64,000 bases of DNA from Pseudomonas sp. Lineage in GTDB: Bacteria > Pseudomonadota > Gammaproteobacteria > Pseudomonadales > Pseudomonadaceae. Made by a program: the position numbers and the translations under genes. The stretch spans positions 1-64,000 of the forward strand of contig NZ_JASLGE010000071.1 in the NCBI RefSeq assembly GCF_030150285.1. The letters are read 5' to 3'. Below the pieces are notes generated by a model. It was not told where the DNA came from and searched no databases. It saw only the letters and a list, made by a program, of their open reading frames with translations. Positions 8,759 to 16,737 of this stretch are shown in pieces. The stretch's first letter is position 1; each line of letters starts with the position of its first letter.

Positions 8759-9034
8759 GGCGACCTCAACTGTGTCAGAGTGATCAGGGGATCCACTGAG
8801 TTTACGCAGAGGGGCAGGTCATCAAATACTGATAGAAATGACAGTCCGGATCAGTGGCAGGGCCGTTCAGGGAGCAGGGGCGGGTATTTCTTAAATCTGA
8901 TAAAACTCAAAGGGATAACGCAAACCTTTGATTTTTCTCATGGTCTGTTACATTGTGCGCCCGGCAACACGGGTATAGACTTTGAACACTTTATACAGAG
9001 GCCACTAACGGTTCATTTGAACTGTTCAGTCAGC
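8759..9034. promoter_or_regulatory. Divergent upstream region of the lyase gene and hda
   Basis: 276 bp between two divergent starts, AT-richer than the flanks. It must hold both promoters. CTTTATACAG at about 8990 could be a -10 region for hda. No further element is recognised. Confidence 0.35.
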
Positions 9035-9739
9035 ATGAAACCGATTCAGCTGCCCCTAGGTGTGCGTCTGCGTGATGACGCTACCTTTATTAACTACTAC
9101 CCAGGCGCTAATGCCGCTGCACTCGGCTATGTTGAGCGTCTGTGCGAAGCCGACGCCGGGTGGACCGAAAGCCTGATCTACCTGTGGGGCAAGCACGGAG
9201 TAGGTCGCACGCATTTGTTGCAGGCGGCGTGTTTGCGGTTTGAGCAAATGGGTGAGCCCGCGGTGTATTTGCCGCTGGCCGAGTTGCTGGATCGGGGCAT
9301 TGAAATCCTCGATAACCTTGAGCAGTACGAACTGGTGTGCCTGGATGACCTTCAGGTGGTTGCTGGCCGGGCTGACTGGGAAGAGGCGCTGTTTCACCTG
9401 TTCAACCGCTTGCGCGACAGCGGGCGTCGTTTGCTGATTGCCGCCTCGGCATCCCCCCGTGAATTACCGATCAAGTTGGCAGACCTTAAGTCTCGCCTGA
9501 CCCTGGCGCTGATTTTTCAGATGCGCCCGCTCTCTGATGAAGACAAATTACGGGCCTTGCAGCTTCGCGCTTCGCGTCGTGGCTTGCACCTCACCGACGA
9601 AGTGGGGCATTTCATTCTCACCCGCGGTACGCGCAGCATGAGTGCGCTGTTCGAATTGCTGGAGCGTCTTGATCAGGCATCACTGCAGGCGCAACGCAAG
9701 CTGACCATCCCGTTCTTGAAAGAAACCCTCGGCTGGTAA
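9035..9739 (+). CDS. hda: DnaA-related regulatory protein Hda
   Basis: I choose ATG 9035 (234 aa, MKPIQLPLGVRLRDDATFINYYPG), the standard Hda N terminus carrying the QLPLGV clamp-binding motif (residues 4-9). The AAA+ core follows: a degenerate Walker A GKHGVGRTHLL (Arg in place of the usual Lys, as in other Hda proteins), LVCLDDLQVV as Walker B, and a C-terminal lid helix. Hda works with the DNA-loaded beta clamp to stimulate hydrolysis of DnaA-bound ATP and limit re-initiation. It has its own upstream region here because the lyase gene separates it from the permease. Confidence 0.93.
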   Translation: MKPIQLPLGVRLRDDATFINYYPGANAAALGYVERLCEADAGWTESLIYLWGKHGVGRTHLLQAACLRFEQMGEPAVYLPLAELLDRGIEILDNLEQYELVCLDDLQVVAGRADWEEALFHLFNRLRDSGRRLLIAASASPRELPIKLADLKSRLTLALIFQMRPLSDEDKLRALQLRASRRGLHLTDEVGHFILTRGTRSMSALFELLERLDQASLQAQRKLTIPFLKETLGW

Positions 9740-9950
9740 AGCCACCCTCTACTCCGTTGAGTGACAAGGCACAGGCGTCAGAAAGCCTGCGCTTCAGCGT
9801 GGTCGCGTGCACAAATCTTATCGTCAGGGGTATAAACCCTTAGATGTCCCGTGGAAACGTCTGAGTCACATTGGTATCGATTGATTTTGCAAATGAGGAT
9901 CATAGATGGCATAGTCGCGTCTACTTTTCCTACAAGCCACGGTCGTGCCC
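9740..9950. other. Intergenic region before the first NlpC/P60 gene
   Basis: 211 bp with no credible gene. It separates hda from the lipoprotein gene and presumably holds that gene's promoter. I see no clear terminator hairpin. Confidence 0.35.
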
Positions 9951-10574
9951 ATGCTAAAGCGCTTCGCACCCCTCGTGCCTCTCGCACTCGTCACCCTGTT
10001 ATTTGGCTGCGCTGCACACACGCCAGTGTCCCAGCAAGTGGTCGAACAACAGGTTCAACGTTCATCGTCGTCCCAAACTTCTGCTCTTTACCAAGAAGAA
10101 CTGGCGACTGAAAAAGAACTGGCGCAATTTTCCGCAAACAGCAAGCCTTATGAACTGCCAGCACTGGCTGACAGCATTCTTGAGCGCGGTATGTCCTTGA
10201 TCGGTACCCGTTACCGTTTTGGCGGCACCTCGGAAGCAGGCTTCGATTGCAGCGGTTTTATCGGTTACCTGTTCCGCGAAGAGGCCGGGCTGCAATTACC
10301 GCGCTCAACGCGTGAAATGATCAACGTAAAAGCACCGTTGGTCGCACGAAATAACCTCAAACCCGGTGACTTGCTGTTCTTCAGCACCAACGGCCGCGGC
10401 CGAGTCAGCCATGCCGGTATTTACCTGGGCGATGACCAGTTTATTCACTCCAGCAGCCGCCGCAGCGGTGGTGTGCGTATCGACAGCCTGGGTGATAGCT
10501 ACTGGAACAAAACCTTCATGGAAGCCAAACGCGCACTCGCCATGGCCCCCAGCAGCGTTATTGCTCGACAGTAA
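9951..10574 (+). CDS. NlpC/P60 family lipoprotein, first of a pair
   Basis: Start at ATG 9951 (207 aa); a GTG two codons upstream is the alternative. The signal peptide ends in a lipobox LLFGC with Cys20 as the lipidated residue. After a Q/S-rich linker the NlpC/P60 peptidase domain begins at about residue 75. The FDCSGF motif gives catalytic Cys100, VSHAGIY gives His154, and QFIHSSS gives His166. These enzymes cut peptide bonds in murein stem peptides. Spr/MepS is the best-known relative, so a peptidoglycan endopeptidase role at the outer membrane is likely. Confidence 0.92.
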   Translation: MLKRFAPLVPLALVTLLFGCAAHTPVSQQVVEQQVQRSSSSQTSALYQEELATEKELAQFSANSKPYELPALADSILERGMSLIGTRYRFGGTSEAGFDCSGFIGYLFREEAGLQLPRSTREMINVKAPLVARNNLKPGDLLFFSTNGRGRVSHAGIYLGDDQFIHSSSRRSGGVRIDSLGDSYWNKTFMEAKRALAMAPSSVIARQ

Positions 10575-10638
10575 AGTTAAAGTCTTACTTGAAGTTTAGC
10601 TCCTAAGGGCTAGAATTTAGTCGCATTGTTAAATTCCT

Positions 10639-10675
10639 GAAGCCGCGAAGCTAACCCCTGTCGCGGCTTTGGGTT
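10639..10675 (+). terminator. Terminator-like hairpin between the two NlpC/P60 genes
   Basis: AGCCGCGA (10641-10648) pairs with TCGCGGCT (10661-10668) and is followed by TTGGGTTT. The U tract is imperfect, so it may be an attenuating hairpin and not a full stop. It suggests the two lipoprotein genes are partly independent. Confidence 0.5.
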
Positions 10676-10718
10676 TCGCGGCTAAGAAGCCGTATCCAGA
10701 ATCAGGAACATTCTGTTT

Positions 10719-11255
10719 ATGTCGACCCTAGCCCGCGTAGCTCTCCTGTCCTTGGCCGCTCTACTGAGTGCCTGCGCCAATCGCACCCCGCCAGCCCCTG
10801 TGGTCGTTCAAAAAGCCGTGTTCTCCACGCCCGATGAAGCGTCGCCGGTTGCGTCGGATGTGCTGTTCCGTGCCTTGGGTTTGGTGGGTACGCCTTACCG
10901 TTGGGGCGGCAATACACCGGATTCGGGTTTTGACTGCAGCGGCCTGATCAAGTACGTCTACCACGATATGGCAGGCATCTCGCTGCCGCGCACGACCCGC
11001 GAGATGATCGTGATGCCGGCGCAGACAGTCGGTCAGGACAAGCTACAAACGGGTGATTTGCTGTTCTTCGCCACCAATGGCGGCTCTCAAGTCAGCCATG
11101 CGGGCATCTATGTCGGTGAGGGCCGTTTTGTCCACGCACCGGCCACGGGTGGTACGGTCAAACTGGACAGCCTGGGCAAAGCTTATTGGCAAAAAGCCTA
11201 TTTGAACGCCAAGCGCGTATTGCCCACTGAGCAACACCTGGCGCGCATTCCTTAA
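10719..11255 (+). CDS. NlpC/P60 family lipoprotein, second of a pair
   Basis: 178 aa, clearly a paralogue of the preceding gene. It has a signal peptide with lipobox LLSAC (Cys19), a short Pro/Val linker, then the peptidase domain from about residue 45. The motif FDCSGL supplies Cys73, VSHAGIY His127 and RFVHAP His139. The domain is complete. It is shorter than its neighbour because the linker is reduced. Likely a murein DD- or LD-endopeptidase anchored in the outer membrane. An adjacent NlpC/P60 pair at this site is usual in Pseudomonas. Confidence 0.92.
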   Translation: MSTLARVALLSLAALLSACANRTPPAPVVVQKAVFSTPDEASPVASDVLFRALGLVGTPYRWGGNTPDSGFDCSGLIKYVYHDMAGISLPRTTREMIVMPAQTVGQDKLQTGDLLFFATNGGSQVSHAGIYVGEGRFVHAPATGGTVKLDSLGKAYWQKAYLNAKRVLPTEQHLARIP

Positions 11256-11265
11256 AAGTCAAAAG

Positions 11266-11295
11266 CGACGCTCACCGCCCTTCAGGTGAGCGTCG
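11266..11295 (+). terminator. Possible terminator after the NlpC/P60 pair
   Basis: An 11-bp perfect stem, CGACGCTCACC with GGTGAGCGTCG, lies 10 bases after the stop codon. There is no T tract after it, so a role as a processing or Rho-linked stop is equally possible. Confidence 0.5.
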
Positions 11296-11526
11296 ATTAG
11301 AGCTAAAGGCTTACCTCCCCGACCCAGCCTTACCTGGCTGTCGACATCATCAGCAACTATAAAACCCCTCGCAGAGTCTGACTTTTATCGCCCTCAGCCA
11401 ATCCAGCTGGCAAAGCCATGTCAGCGCGTATTGGCTTTTGTTATTCGTGGATTATCAAAACTCGTTTGGCAGAACCTGTGTTTGAAGTCCATAACCTTTC
11501 CAGGCCCATAATTAGGAAGGTCGGCG

Positions 11527-12675
11527 ATGTTTCATTCAGGCCGTGGCGGGGTGATTGATAAGTCTGTTTTCAGAGCGGTGGGGCGGTCCGTTTCAGAGCG
11601 CGCATTGTTCAATGACTGTGAGGGGGTATTAGATCAGGTCAGTTGGCAAGCGATGGCCGAACTGGGCATCTGGAAAATTCCTGTGGATCGCCGGTATGGC
11701 GGCTTGGGGGGAACGTGGGTTGAGTGCGTGGAATGTTTGGAAGAGGTGGCAAGAGAGTGCGAGGACTTGGGTTTTTTGATCACAAGCCTTGGTCATATCG
11801 GTTCGTTACGTCTCCTTTGTGATTATGGCAACCCGGAGCAAATACAGCGCTGGGTACCTCGGTTGATGAAGGGGGAAATTGCAGTGACAGCAATGACGGA
11901 GTCTTCAGGGGGTTCTGATTTGTCGAAAATGCAAATGGTTGCAATCAGATCGGCAGACGGTTACAGATTGGATGGCCATAAAAAACATATCACCAATGCC
12001 CCTATTGCAACAATGGGTATGCTGGCTGGGCGAATGCCTGCTTTAGGATTTAAAAAAGATATTACGTTGTTCTTTATTGATCTGGATGTGCCGGGTGTTT
12101 GCATTGGGCCGACGGAGCATAACTTAGGATTACGAACGAGCCCCACGGCGGATATAGAAATTGAAAACTTCAGTATCGTGGAAGGAAATATTATGGGGGC
12201 TCCTGGTGATGGGTTAAAAATTTTATATGAGATCATTTCATTTGAACGGGCTTTGTATGGCGTCATCGCGGCCGGTCTTGTCGAGTGCATGACTCGATCC
12301 GCGATGGAGCGAGTTCTTTCTCGGCACGCATTTGGCCATATGATCGGTTCGTATCAATATGTTCAGGGGCGATTGACGGAAATGAAAATGTCTTCGGTGA
12401 TCTGCAGAAGTCTGACTTATGAGTCGCTGAGGCTTCTGGAGGGGAAAAGCCCTGAAGCTTCCTTGGTTTGTTCCTCAACTAAATATCAGGCGGCTGAAAG
12501 ATTGGTGGTGTCGGCCGATAGCCTAATGCAGATCTACGGTCATCTGGGTTATTCGGATCCGATGATAGGGAAGTATGTCCGTGATGCAGCGGGTATGAAA
12601 ATCGCGGGTGGGACAAATGACATACAACGGATCAATATTTTTAATCAGATGCTAAAAAATAACGCCGTTACATAA
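11527..12675 (+). CDS. Acyl-CoA dehydrogenase family protein with relocated catalytic Glu
   Basis: A 382-aa flavoprotein-type chain with the full three-domain ACAD layout: the N-terminal helix bundle, the FAD-contact segment TAMTESSGGSDL (about 121-132), WxxxGxKxxITNA-like DGHKKHITNA (149-158), and the C-terminal RDAAGMKIAGGTNDIQR. The usual catalytic Glu of the C-terminal YEGT motif is Gly here. Instead Glu240 in SFERALYG sits where isovaleryl- and long-chain-type dehydrogenases carry their base, so activity is plausible. The substrate is unknown. Its 3' end overlaps the convergent LysR gene by 8 bp. Base composition is AT-richer than the flanking core genes. It may work with the aminotransferase operon nearby, but this is inference. 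Confidence 0.85.
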   Translation: MFHSGRGGVIDKSVFRAVGRSVSERALFNDCEGVLDQVSWQAMAELGIWKIPVDRRYGGLGGTWVECVECLEEVARECEDLGFLITSLGHIGSLRLLCDYGNPEQIQRWVPRLMKGEIAVTAMTESSGGSDLSKMQMVAIRSADGYRLDGHKKHITNAPIATMGMLAGRMPALGFKKDITLFFIDLDVPGVCIGPTEHNLGLRTSPTADIEIENFSIVEGNIMGAPGDGLKILYEIISFERALYGVIAAGLVECMTRSAMERVLSRHAFGHMIGSYQYVQGRLTEMKMSSVICRSLTYESLRLLEGKSPEASLVCSSTKYQAAERLVVSADSLMQIYGHLGYSDPMIGKYVRDAAGMKIAGGTNDIQRINIFNQMLKNNAVT

Positions 12676-13522
12676 AAACTGTTTGCTTGTCGCAGGCTTC
12701 CAATATTTTGCTGGCGAGCTGTTTGGTATACGCATTGGCGTGCGTCGGAAGTTTTATAAATAAGTGGGTGTCAGGCAAGCGGGGCAGGTGTTCATCGGTG
12801 ACAATGCAGCAGCCGTTAGGGATTGCATGGGAAGGCATTACGCCGATACCTATATTTGCACTAATAAAGGTGTTGAGTGTTACGAATTCTGCTGCTGAGC
12901 AAACAACGATGGATGGTCGAGCGTGATCGTTGAGCGTTTTTTGCGCAAGCAAGCGGACAAAGCTGCCTTCAGGTGGGAGCACGAGCGCAAGGCAGTTTTT
13001 TTGATAAATATCTGATCCGCTGGCAGCTACCCAGCTTAGCGGCGAAGCCGCTAATTTAACGCCATCGGTTAGTTCTGTTTGAAGAATAAAGGCTATATCC
13101 AACAAATGTTGCTCAATTAAATTACAAGAATGGGTTGATGAGTGGCTTGAAAAAACGCACGGTTTTTTCGAGTGTAATGTACTTTTGATTATGGTTTTTA
13201 GCAGTGTGGAGTTAGGGTATTCAGGTAGGCCAATTTTGTACTCGTATAGCACGCTGTCAAAACTGAGTGTATTGATTAGGTCGTCATTAAGTGTGAGTAT
13301 TTTTAGTGCGTACTCATAAACTTTTAGACCTGCTGGTGTTAGCCGGATCTCCTTGCCTCGTTCGAGTAATTTGGTATTGGTGATGTTCTCAAGTTTTTTG
13401 ATTTGTAGACTGATGGCCGACTGGGTGCGGAAAAGTTTTTCCGCCGCTTTGGTAAAGCCTTTAGCATTGCTGACAAAAACTAGCGCTCTCAATAGGTCGA
13501 TGTCGATATTGGTGAGTTTCAT
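12668..13522 (-). CDS. LysR-family transcriptional regulator
   Basis: 284 aa. The N-terminal winged helix-turn-helix (residues about 6-65) has the classical LysR pattern: DIDLLRALVFVSNAKGFTKAAEKLFRTQSAISLQIKKLE followed by LLERGKEIRLTPAG. The C-terminal half is a periplasmic-binding-like co-inducer domain, somewhat short and AT-rich in codon use. It lies between the acyl-CoA dehydrogenase (convergent) and the exporter/thioesterase/aminotransferase operon (same strand, 128 bp gap), so it is the natural candidate regulator of this accessory segment. The inducer is unknown. Confidence 0.9.
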   Translation of the reverse strand: MKLTNIDIDLLRALVFVSNAKGFTKAAEKLFRTQSAISLQIKKLENITNTKLLERGKEIRLTPAGLKVYEYALKILTLNDDLINTLSFDSVLYEYKIGLPEYPNSTLLKTIIKSTLHSKKPCVFSSHSSTHSCNLIEQHLLDIAFILQTELTDGVKLAASPLSWVAASGSDIYQKNCLALVLPPEGSFVRLLAQKTLNDHARPSIVVCSAAEFVTLNTFISANIGIGVMPSHAIPNGCCIVTDEHLPRLPDTHLFIKLPTHANAYTKQLASKILEACDKQTVFM

Positions 13523-13650
13523 GGTTATTGTTTATGTTGAAGGGGGGATAGGCGCAGTTTTAATTCGTGTAGTTACTCTTGTCTGTAAGGATATTCTTTC
13601 TTGCGTGTAAGATTTAACCGTTTTTATTGGTGCTATTTCATTTTGCGTGG
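13523..13650. promoter_or_regulatory. Promoter region of the LysR gene and 3' end of the EamA gene
   Basis: 128 bp of AT-rich sequence between the exporter stop and the LysR start. It presumably contains the LysR promoter. A T-N11-A type site may exist but cannot be chosen by eye. Confidence 0.3.
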
Positions 13651-14538
13651 CTAGTTTTTGATTCTTAAAGAACTTACAAGTATTGCTGATAATACGATAG
13701 CCATCCCTGTGAGTTCAGTAAGTGTCAAGGTTTCACCCAGTAGAGCCCATGAGAGTGCTGCGGCAATAATGGGTTGCAATAGCAACACTATTGAGCTGAA
13801 CGATGCCGACAACCCCTTCATAGAGAGGGTGACCAACAACTGGCCGAACACCTGTCCGCACAGAACTAATGCCAAAAGTAAGGTCCATGTGCTCAAGCTC
13901 AATGGTAACGGAGTACCCGAGAAAATGAACGCAGGAAGTAGCACCAAGCTGCATCCCAGGGTGATGTAGAGCATTATGACGGATGCTGGACAATTGTAGG
14001 CTCGGACCTTTTTTATGGTAACGATATACGCCGCATAAAAAAAAGCGGCCAGTAGCGCCAATACCTCTCCCCAGTAGTCGCGGCTGACGGTTTTGTCCAT
14101 TGCGCAAAGAACATACATTCCGCCCATTGCCAGTAGCAGGCAACCTATTTCCCATGATTTAGGTTTTTCGATAATACCCGCCATTCCCATGAGAACAACG
14201 AAGAAGGGCGCGCAATTGGTTAGCAGTGTTGCAATCGCCACATCGGTACGCCGGATGGCAAAATGCATAACAGTCAAGTCAGCAGAAAAGAATAAAACGG
14301 CCAGCAGGATCAGCCAGACGAAGCACTTGTCTTTGGGGTGTAGTGCTAAATTGTCCCTATTTAAAACGCACATTAATACCATGCATGGTATTGCTAGAAA
14401 CACCCGATAAAAAGCAGATACTTCGGCGTCAAAGGGCAACGCCTTGACGATTACGGGAGCGATTCCCAATAAAGACGCTCCGGCCACCAGTAGCAAGATA
14501 AGTACGTTTTTTGTCAGGCTTGCATGATTCTGTTTCAT
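13651..14538 (-). CDS. EamA/DMT-family membrane transporter (probable metabolite exporter)
   Basis: 295 aa with ten hydrophobic segments arranged as two five-helix EamA repeats (about residues 10-145 and 160-292), typical of the drug/metabolite transporter superfamily. Characterised members export amino acids, nucleosides or small metabolites. The ATG overlaps the stop of the thioesterase gene by 4 bp (14535-14538), so it is the third gene of a coupled operon with the aminotransferase and thioesterase. This context suggests export of a product or toxic intermediate of that pathway, but the substrate is unknown. Confidence 0.87.
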   Translation of the reverse strand: MKQNHASLTKNVLILLLVAGASLLGIAPVIVKALPFDAEVSAFYRVFLAIPCMVLMCVLNRDNLALHPKDKCFVWLILLAVLFFSADLTVMHFAIRRTDVAIATLLTNCAPFFVVLMGMAGIIEKPKSWEIGCLLLAMGGMYVLCAMDKTVSRDYWGEVLALLAAFFYAAYIVTIKKVRAYNCPASVIMLYITLGCSLVLLPAFIFSGTPLPLSLSTWTLLLALVLCGQVFGQLLVTLSMKGLSASFSSIVLLLQPIIAAALSWALLGETLTLTELTGMAIVLSAILVSSLRIKN

Positions 14539-14933
14539 GCCGGTTTTCGAGCCTCTTTACTGCATGTGTGCTGCGCGAATATTTCTCGATCAACGATGGC
14601 TCTGGTGTGCGTCCCTGATAAAATGATCTCTAACCCGTCAGTGGCTTCGACATCAAAGAGGATGCGTTTGGCTGTTGCGCTTTTTACGGTGGCGCGGATT
14701 TTAACGGTGAATCCGACCGGTGTAGGTGCCAGGTGTTGGCTGTTATGAGCAATGCCGACGGTCATTTTAGAGGCGTTAAACAATCCCTCTACGGCTTTCA
14801 TTGAGGCCAGTTCTGCGAGCCAGAGCAGTATGGGTGTTGCTAGAACAGGAATATCATTTTTCCAGTAAGTGGCCAAGTCGGCAGGTTTAACCGTATGCAC
14901 AATAAGCCCGATTTTTCCGATAGTGTCAGGCAT
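14535..14933 (-). CDS. FlK-like hotdog-fold acyl-CoA thioesterase
   Basis: 132 aa, a single hotdog domain. The chain resembles fluoroacetyl-CoA thioesterase FlK over most of its length. The FlK active-site residues have counterparts: Thr33 and Glu41 (spacing of eight, as T42/E50 in FlK), His67 in HLAPTP (as H76), and Arg111 in SGTHTRAIV (as R120). FlK protects Streptomyces cattleya from fluoroacetate by hydrolysing fluoroacetyl-CoA. Relatives act on other short acyl-CoAs, so fluoro-specificity should not be assumed. It overlaps the upstream aminotransferase by 8 bp and the downstream exporter by 4 bp. The alignment is from memory of the FlK sequence. Confidence 0.75.
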   Translation of the reverse strand: MPDTIGKIGLIVHTVKPADLATYWKNDIPVLATPILLWLAELASMKAVEGLFNASKMTVGIAHNSQHLAPTPVGFTVKIRATVKSATAKRILFDVEATDGLEIILSGTHTRAIVDREIFAQHTCSKEARKPA

Positions 14934-16260
14934 ACACTGACTCCTTTCTCAGGAACTCGGGAGCGCTATACAGGACATCGCTTAACAGTGAGAGCATCTC
15001 ATTGAAAATGATGGGAGGCGTATTAAGGGGTGGGGCGAAAATCAGGGCGTCACCGTGTGCGTGAGAAGCAAACCCGCTGGCCGGGTAGAGGTTCAGTCCT
15101 TTAGAGATCGCATGTTCGATGAGCTTGTCGGCGACAGATAAGTTTTTCGAAAATGTGTTTTTCTCTACGTTGTCTTTAACTATTTCTATGCCCCAGAACA
15201 TTCCCTTACCGCGTATATCACCGATCAAGGAAGAGGTCGCCATACAGCGGCGCAAATGTGACTCGATAGTCGATCCACGTTCTGCGGATAATGCCACTAA
15301 CTCTTCGGCCTCAATCATATCCAGCACGGCGTTTGCCACTGCGGCACCCACGGGGTGATTGGAGTGAGTGTGGCCATAGGAAAATATTCCTGAACCCAGT
15401 TCGATCGCTTCTTTAATAGGTTCGCAAACGAGGATGCCGGATATTGGGAAGTAGCCTGCATTCAAGCCTTTTCCTAAAATACAGATGTCCGCCTTGATGT
15501 GTCCGTGCTCACTCGCCAGCCATTTGCCGGTTCTGCCTATTGCTGTGAGTACTTCATCTGCGATGAGCAGGATGTTGTGTCGAGTGCATATGTCTCTGAT
15601 TTTTTCGAGATAACCAGCGGGTGGAACAATCGCTGCACCCGAAGCACCCGTTATGGGTTCAATCAACAGCGCGGCAATATCGTCGCTTCCTACGTTACTC
15701 AGTTCAGTTTCCAAAGCATTGGCGCAGGCGAGTTGGCACGTTTTAGGGGTTCTCCCGTAAGGGCAGCGATAGCAGTAAGGCGTAGGGACAGTAGGGCGTT
15801 CTGCTGGGTTACTAATGCCTCTGCGCCTGGGCCAGTGACCGGAGAGTGACAGGGTTGCCTTGGTGGAGCCGTGATAACTGATGGTTCTGCTCAGGATGTG
15901 TTTTTTCTTGGGTAGCCCCTTCTCGTCCCAATATTGAATCGCGACGCGGCATGCGGCCTCTACAGCTTCAGACCCGCTATTGACAAAAAAAGCACCGGAA
16001 TAACTGAGTTTGCTGCACAGTCTTTCTGCCAACTGCTCCGCCGGGATGTTCACAAACTGTGTGCGATAGGCCGCGCTCATTCGGTGCGCTTGTTCCAGCA
16101 TTTTGCCTATGACGTACTCGTGACCGTAGCCCAGCGAGCAAGCGATTGCGCCGGAACTGGCGTCGAGTATTCTTTTGTTGTCATCGGTATAAATAACGCT
16201 GCCCTTGCTACTGTGGGCAGTCGGTGGCATGCGGCTGAGGTTGGGCTTGATCAGGTGCAT
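14926..16260 (-). CDS. PLP-dependent class III aminotransferase
   Basis: 444 aa, fold type I. Motifs: VNSGSEAVEAA (about 93-103) for phosphate binding, SYHGSTKATLSLSG (128-141), IADEV with Asp235 contacting the PLP pyridine, and ILGKGLNAGY with Lys264 as the Schiff-base lysine. A cysteine cluster (C163, C166, C175, C179) lies in the middle of the chain, a subfamily feature of some beta- and omega-amino-acid aminotransferases that could bind metal or be structural. It would move an amino group between an omega- or beta-amine and a keto acid; the substrate is unknown. First gene of the aminotransferase-thioesterase-exporter operon. Confidence 0.9.
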   Translation of the reverse strand: MHLIKPNLSRMPPTAHSSKGSVIYTDDNKRILDASSGAIACSLGYGHEYVIGKMLEQAHRMSAAYRTQFVNIPAEQLAERLCSKLSYSGAFFVNSGSEAVEAACRVAIQYWDEKGLPKKKHILSRTISYHGSTKATLSLSGHWPRRRGISNPAERPTVPTPYCYRCPYGRTPKTCQLACANALETELSNVGSDDIAALLIEPITGASGAAIVPPAGYLEKIRDICTRHNILLIADEVLTAIGRTGKWLASEHGHIKADICILGKGLNAGYFPISGILVCEPIKEAIELGSGIFSYGHTHSNHPVGAAVANAVLDMIEAEELVALSAERGSTIESHLRRCMATSSLIGDIRGKGMFWGIEIVKDNVEKNTFSKNLSVADKLIEHAISKGLNLYPASGFASHAHGDALIFAPPLNTPPIIFNEMLSLLSDVLYSAPEFLRKESVYA

Positions 16261-16424
16261 GGGATAGCCTGTTTTTATTCATTACCCAAGAGTATTCATG
16301 CCTATTGCGACTCGTAAAATGAGTTTTCCTTGTAGGCACATTGCGGGCACTCATGGTTTTTTGATGCATCCTCCTCGACGGGCTTTAATTGACGCTCCAT
16401 CCCCAACCCTCTAACCTTCGCGGC

Positions 16425-16650
16425 TTGTTTCAGGTGCTCTGTAACGTATTGTTGGCAGAGTGAAACAGGGAAGCCGGTGAGGGCGTGTTGAAGACACGAC
16501 CGCTACGATCCCGGCGCTGCCCCCGCAACGGTAAATAAGTCAACGTCGCGCTGAATGCCACTGTGTCCATGACATGGGAAGGTACGCGTCAGGTGCTGCC
16601 CTTTTAGGTCGGTGCCGCTTATGAGCCCGGAGACCGGCCTGAACCAGCCA
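16425..16650 (+). promoter_or_regulatory. Cobalamin riboswitch
   Basis: The leader of cobO has the AdoCbl riboswitch landmarks in order: GGTGCTCTG and the GAAACAGGGAAGCCGGTGAG block (about 16433-16482), the core GCTGCCCCCGCAACGGTAA (16516-16534), a CCACTGTG...GGGAAGG arm (16559-16582), and the B12 box GAGCCCGGAGACCGGCCTG (16623-16641). It ends about 90 bp before the cobO start. The following GC-rich segment and the cobO ribosome site can act as expression platform. High adenosylcobalamin should repress the whole cob operon. Confidence 0.95.
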
Positions 16651-16737
16651 GCACCCTCGCGGCGGGCGATGCGGTGTGACTGCCTTGAATGTCCCCCGCC
16701 CCCCGTTTGCTTTATTCAGCCCCAACGGAGAGCTGCC

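Noticed and set aside
11527..12675. Acyl-CoA dehydrogenase as an inactive enzyme because the C-terminal Glu is missing
   Set aside because: Glu240 is in the alternative catalytic position used by isovaleryl- and long-chain-type enzymes.
14535..14933. Calling the thioesterase a proven fluoroacetate-resistance gene
   Set aside because: Residue matches to FlK support the fold and mechanism only. There is no fluorinase or other fluorometabolite gene in the window, so fluoro-specificity is unproven.
14926..16260. Reading the aminotransferase as a glutamate-1-semialdehyde aminomutase
   Set aside because: It has the class III fold, but the mid-chain cysteine cluster and the operon context do not fit HemL, which would be a core gene elsewhere.
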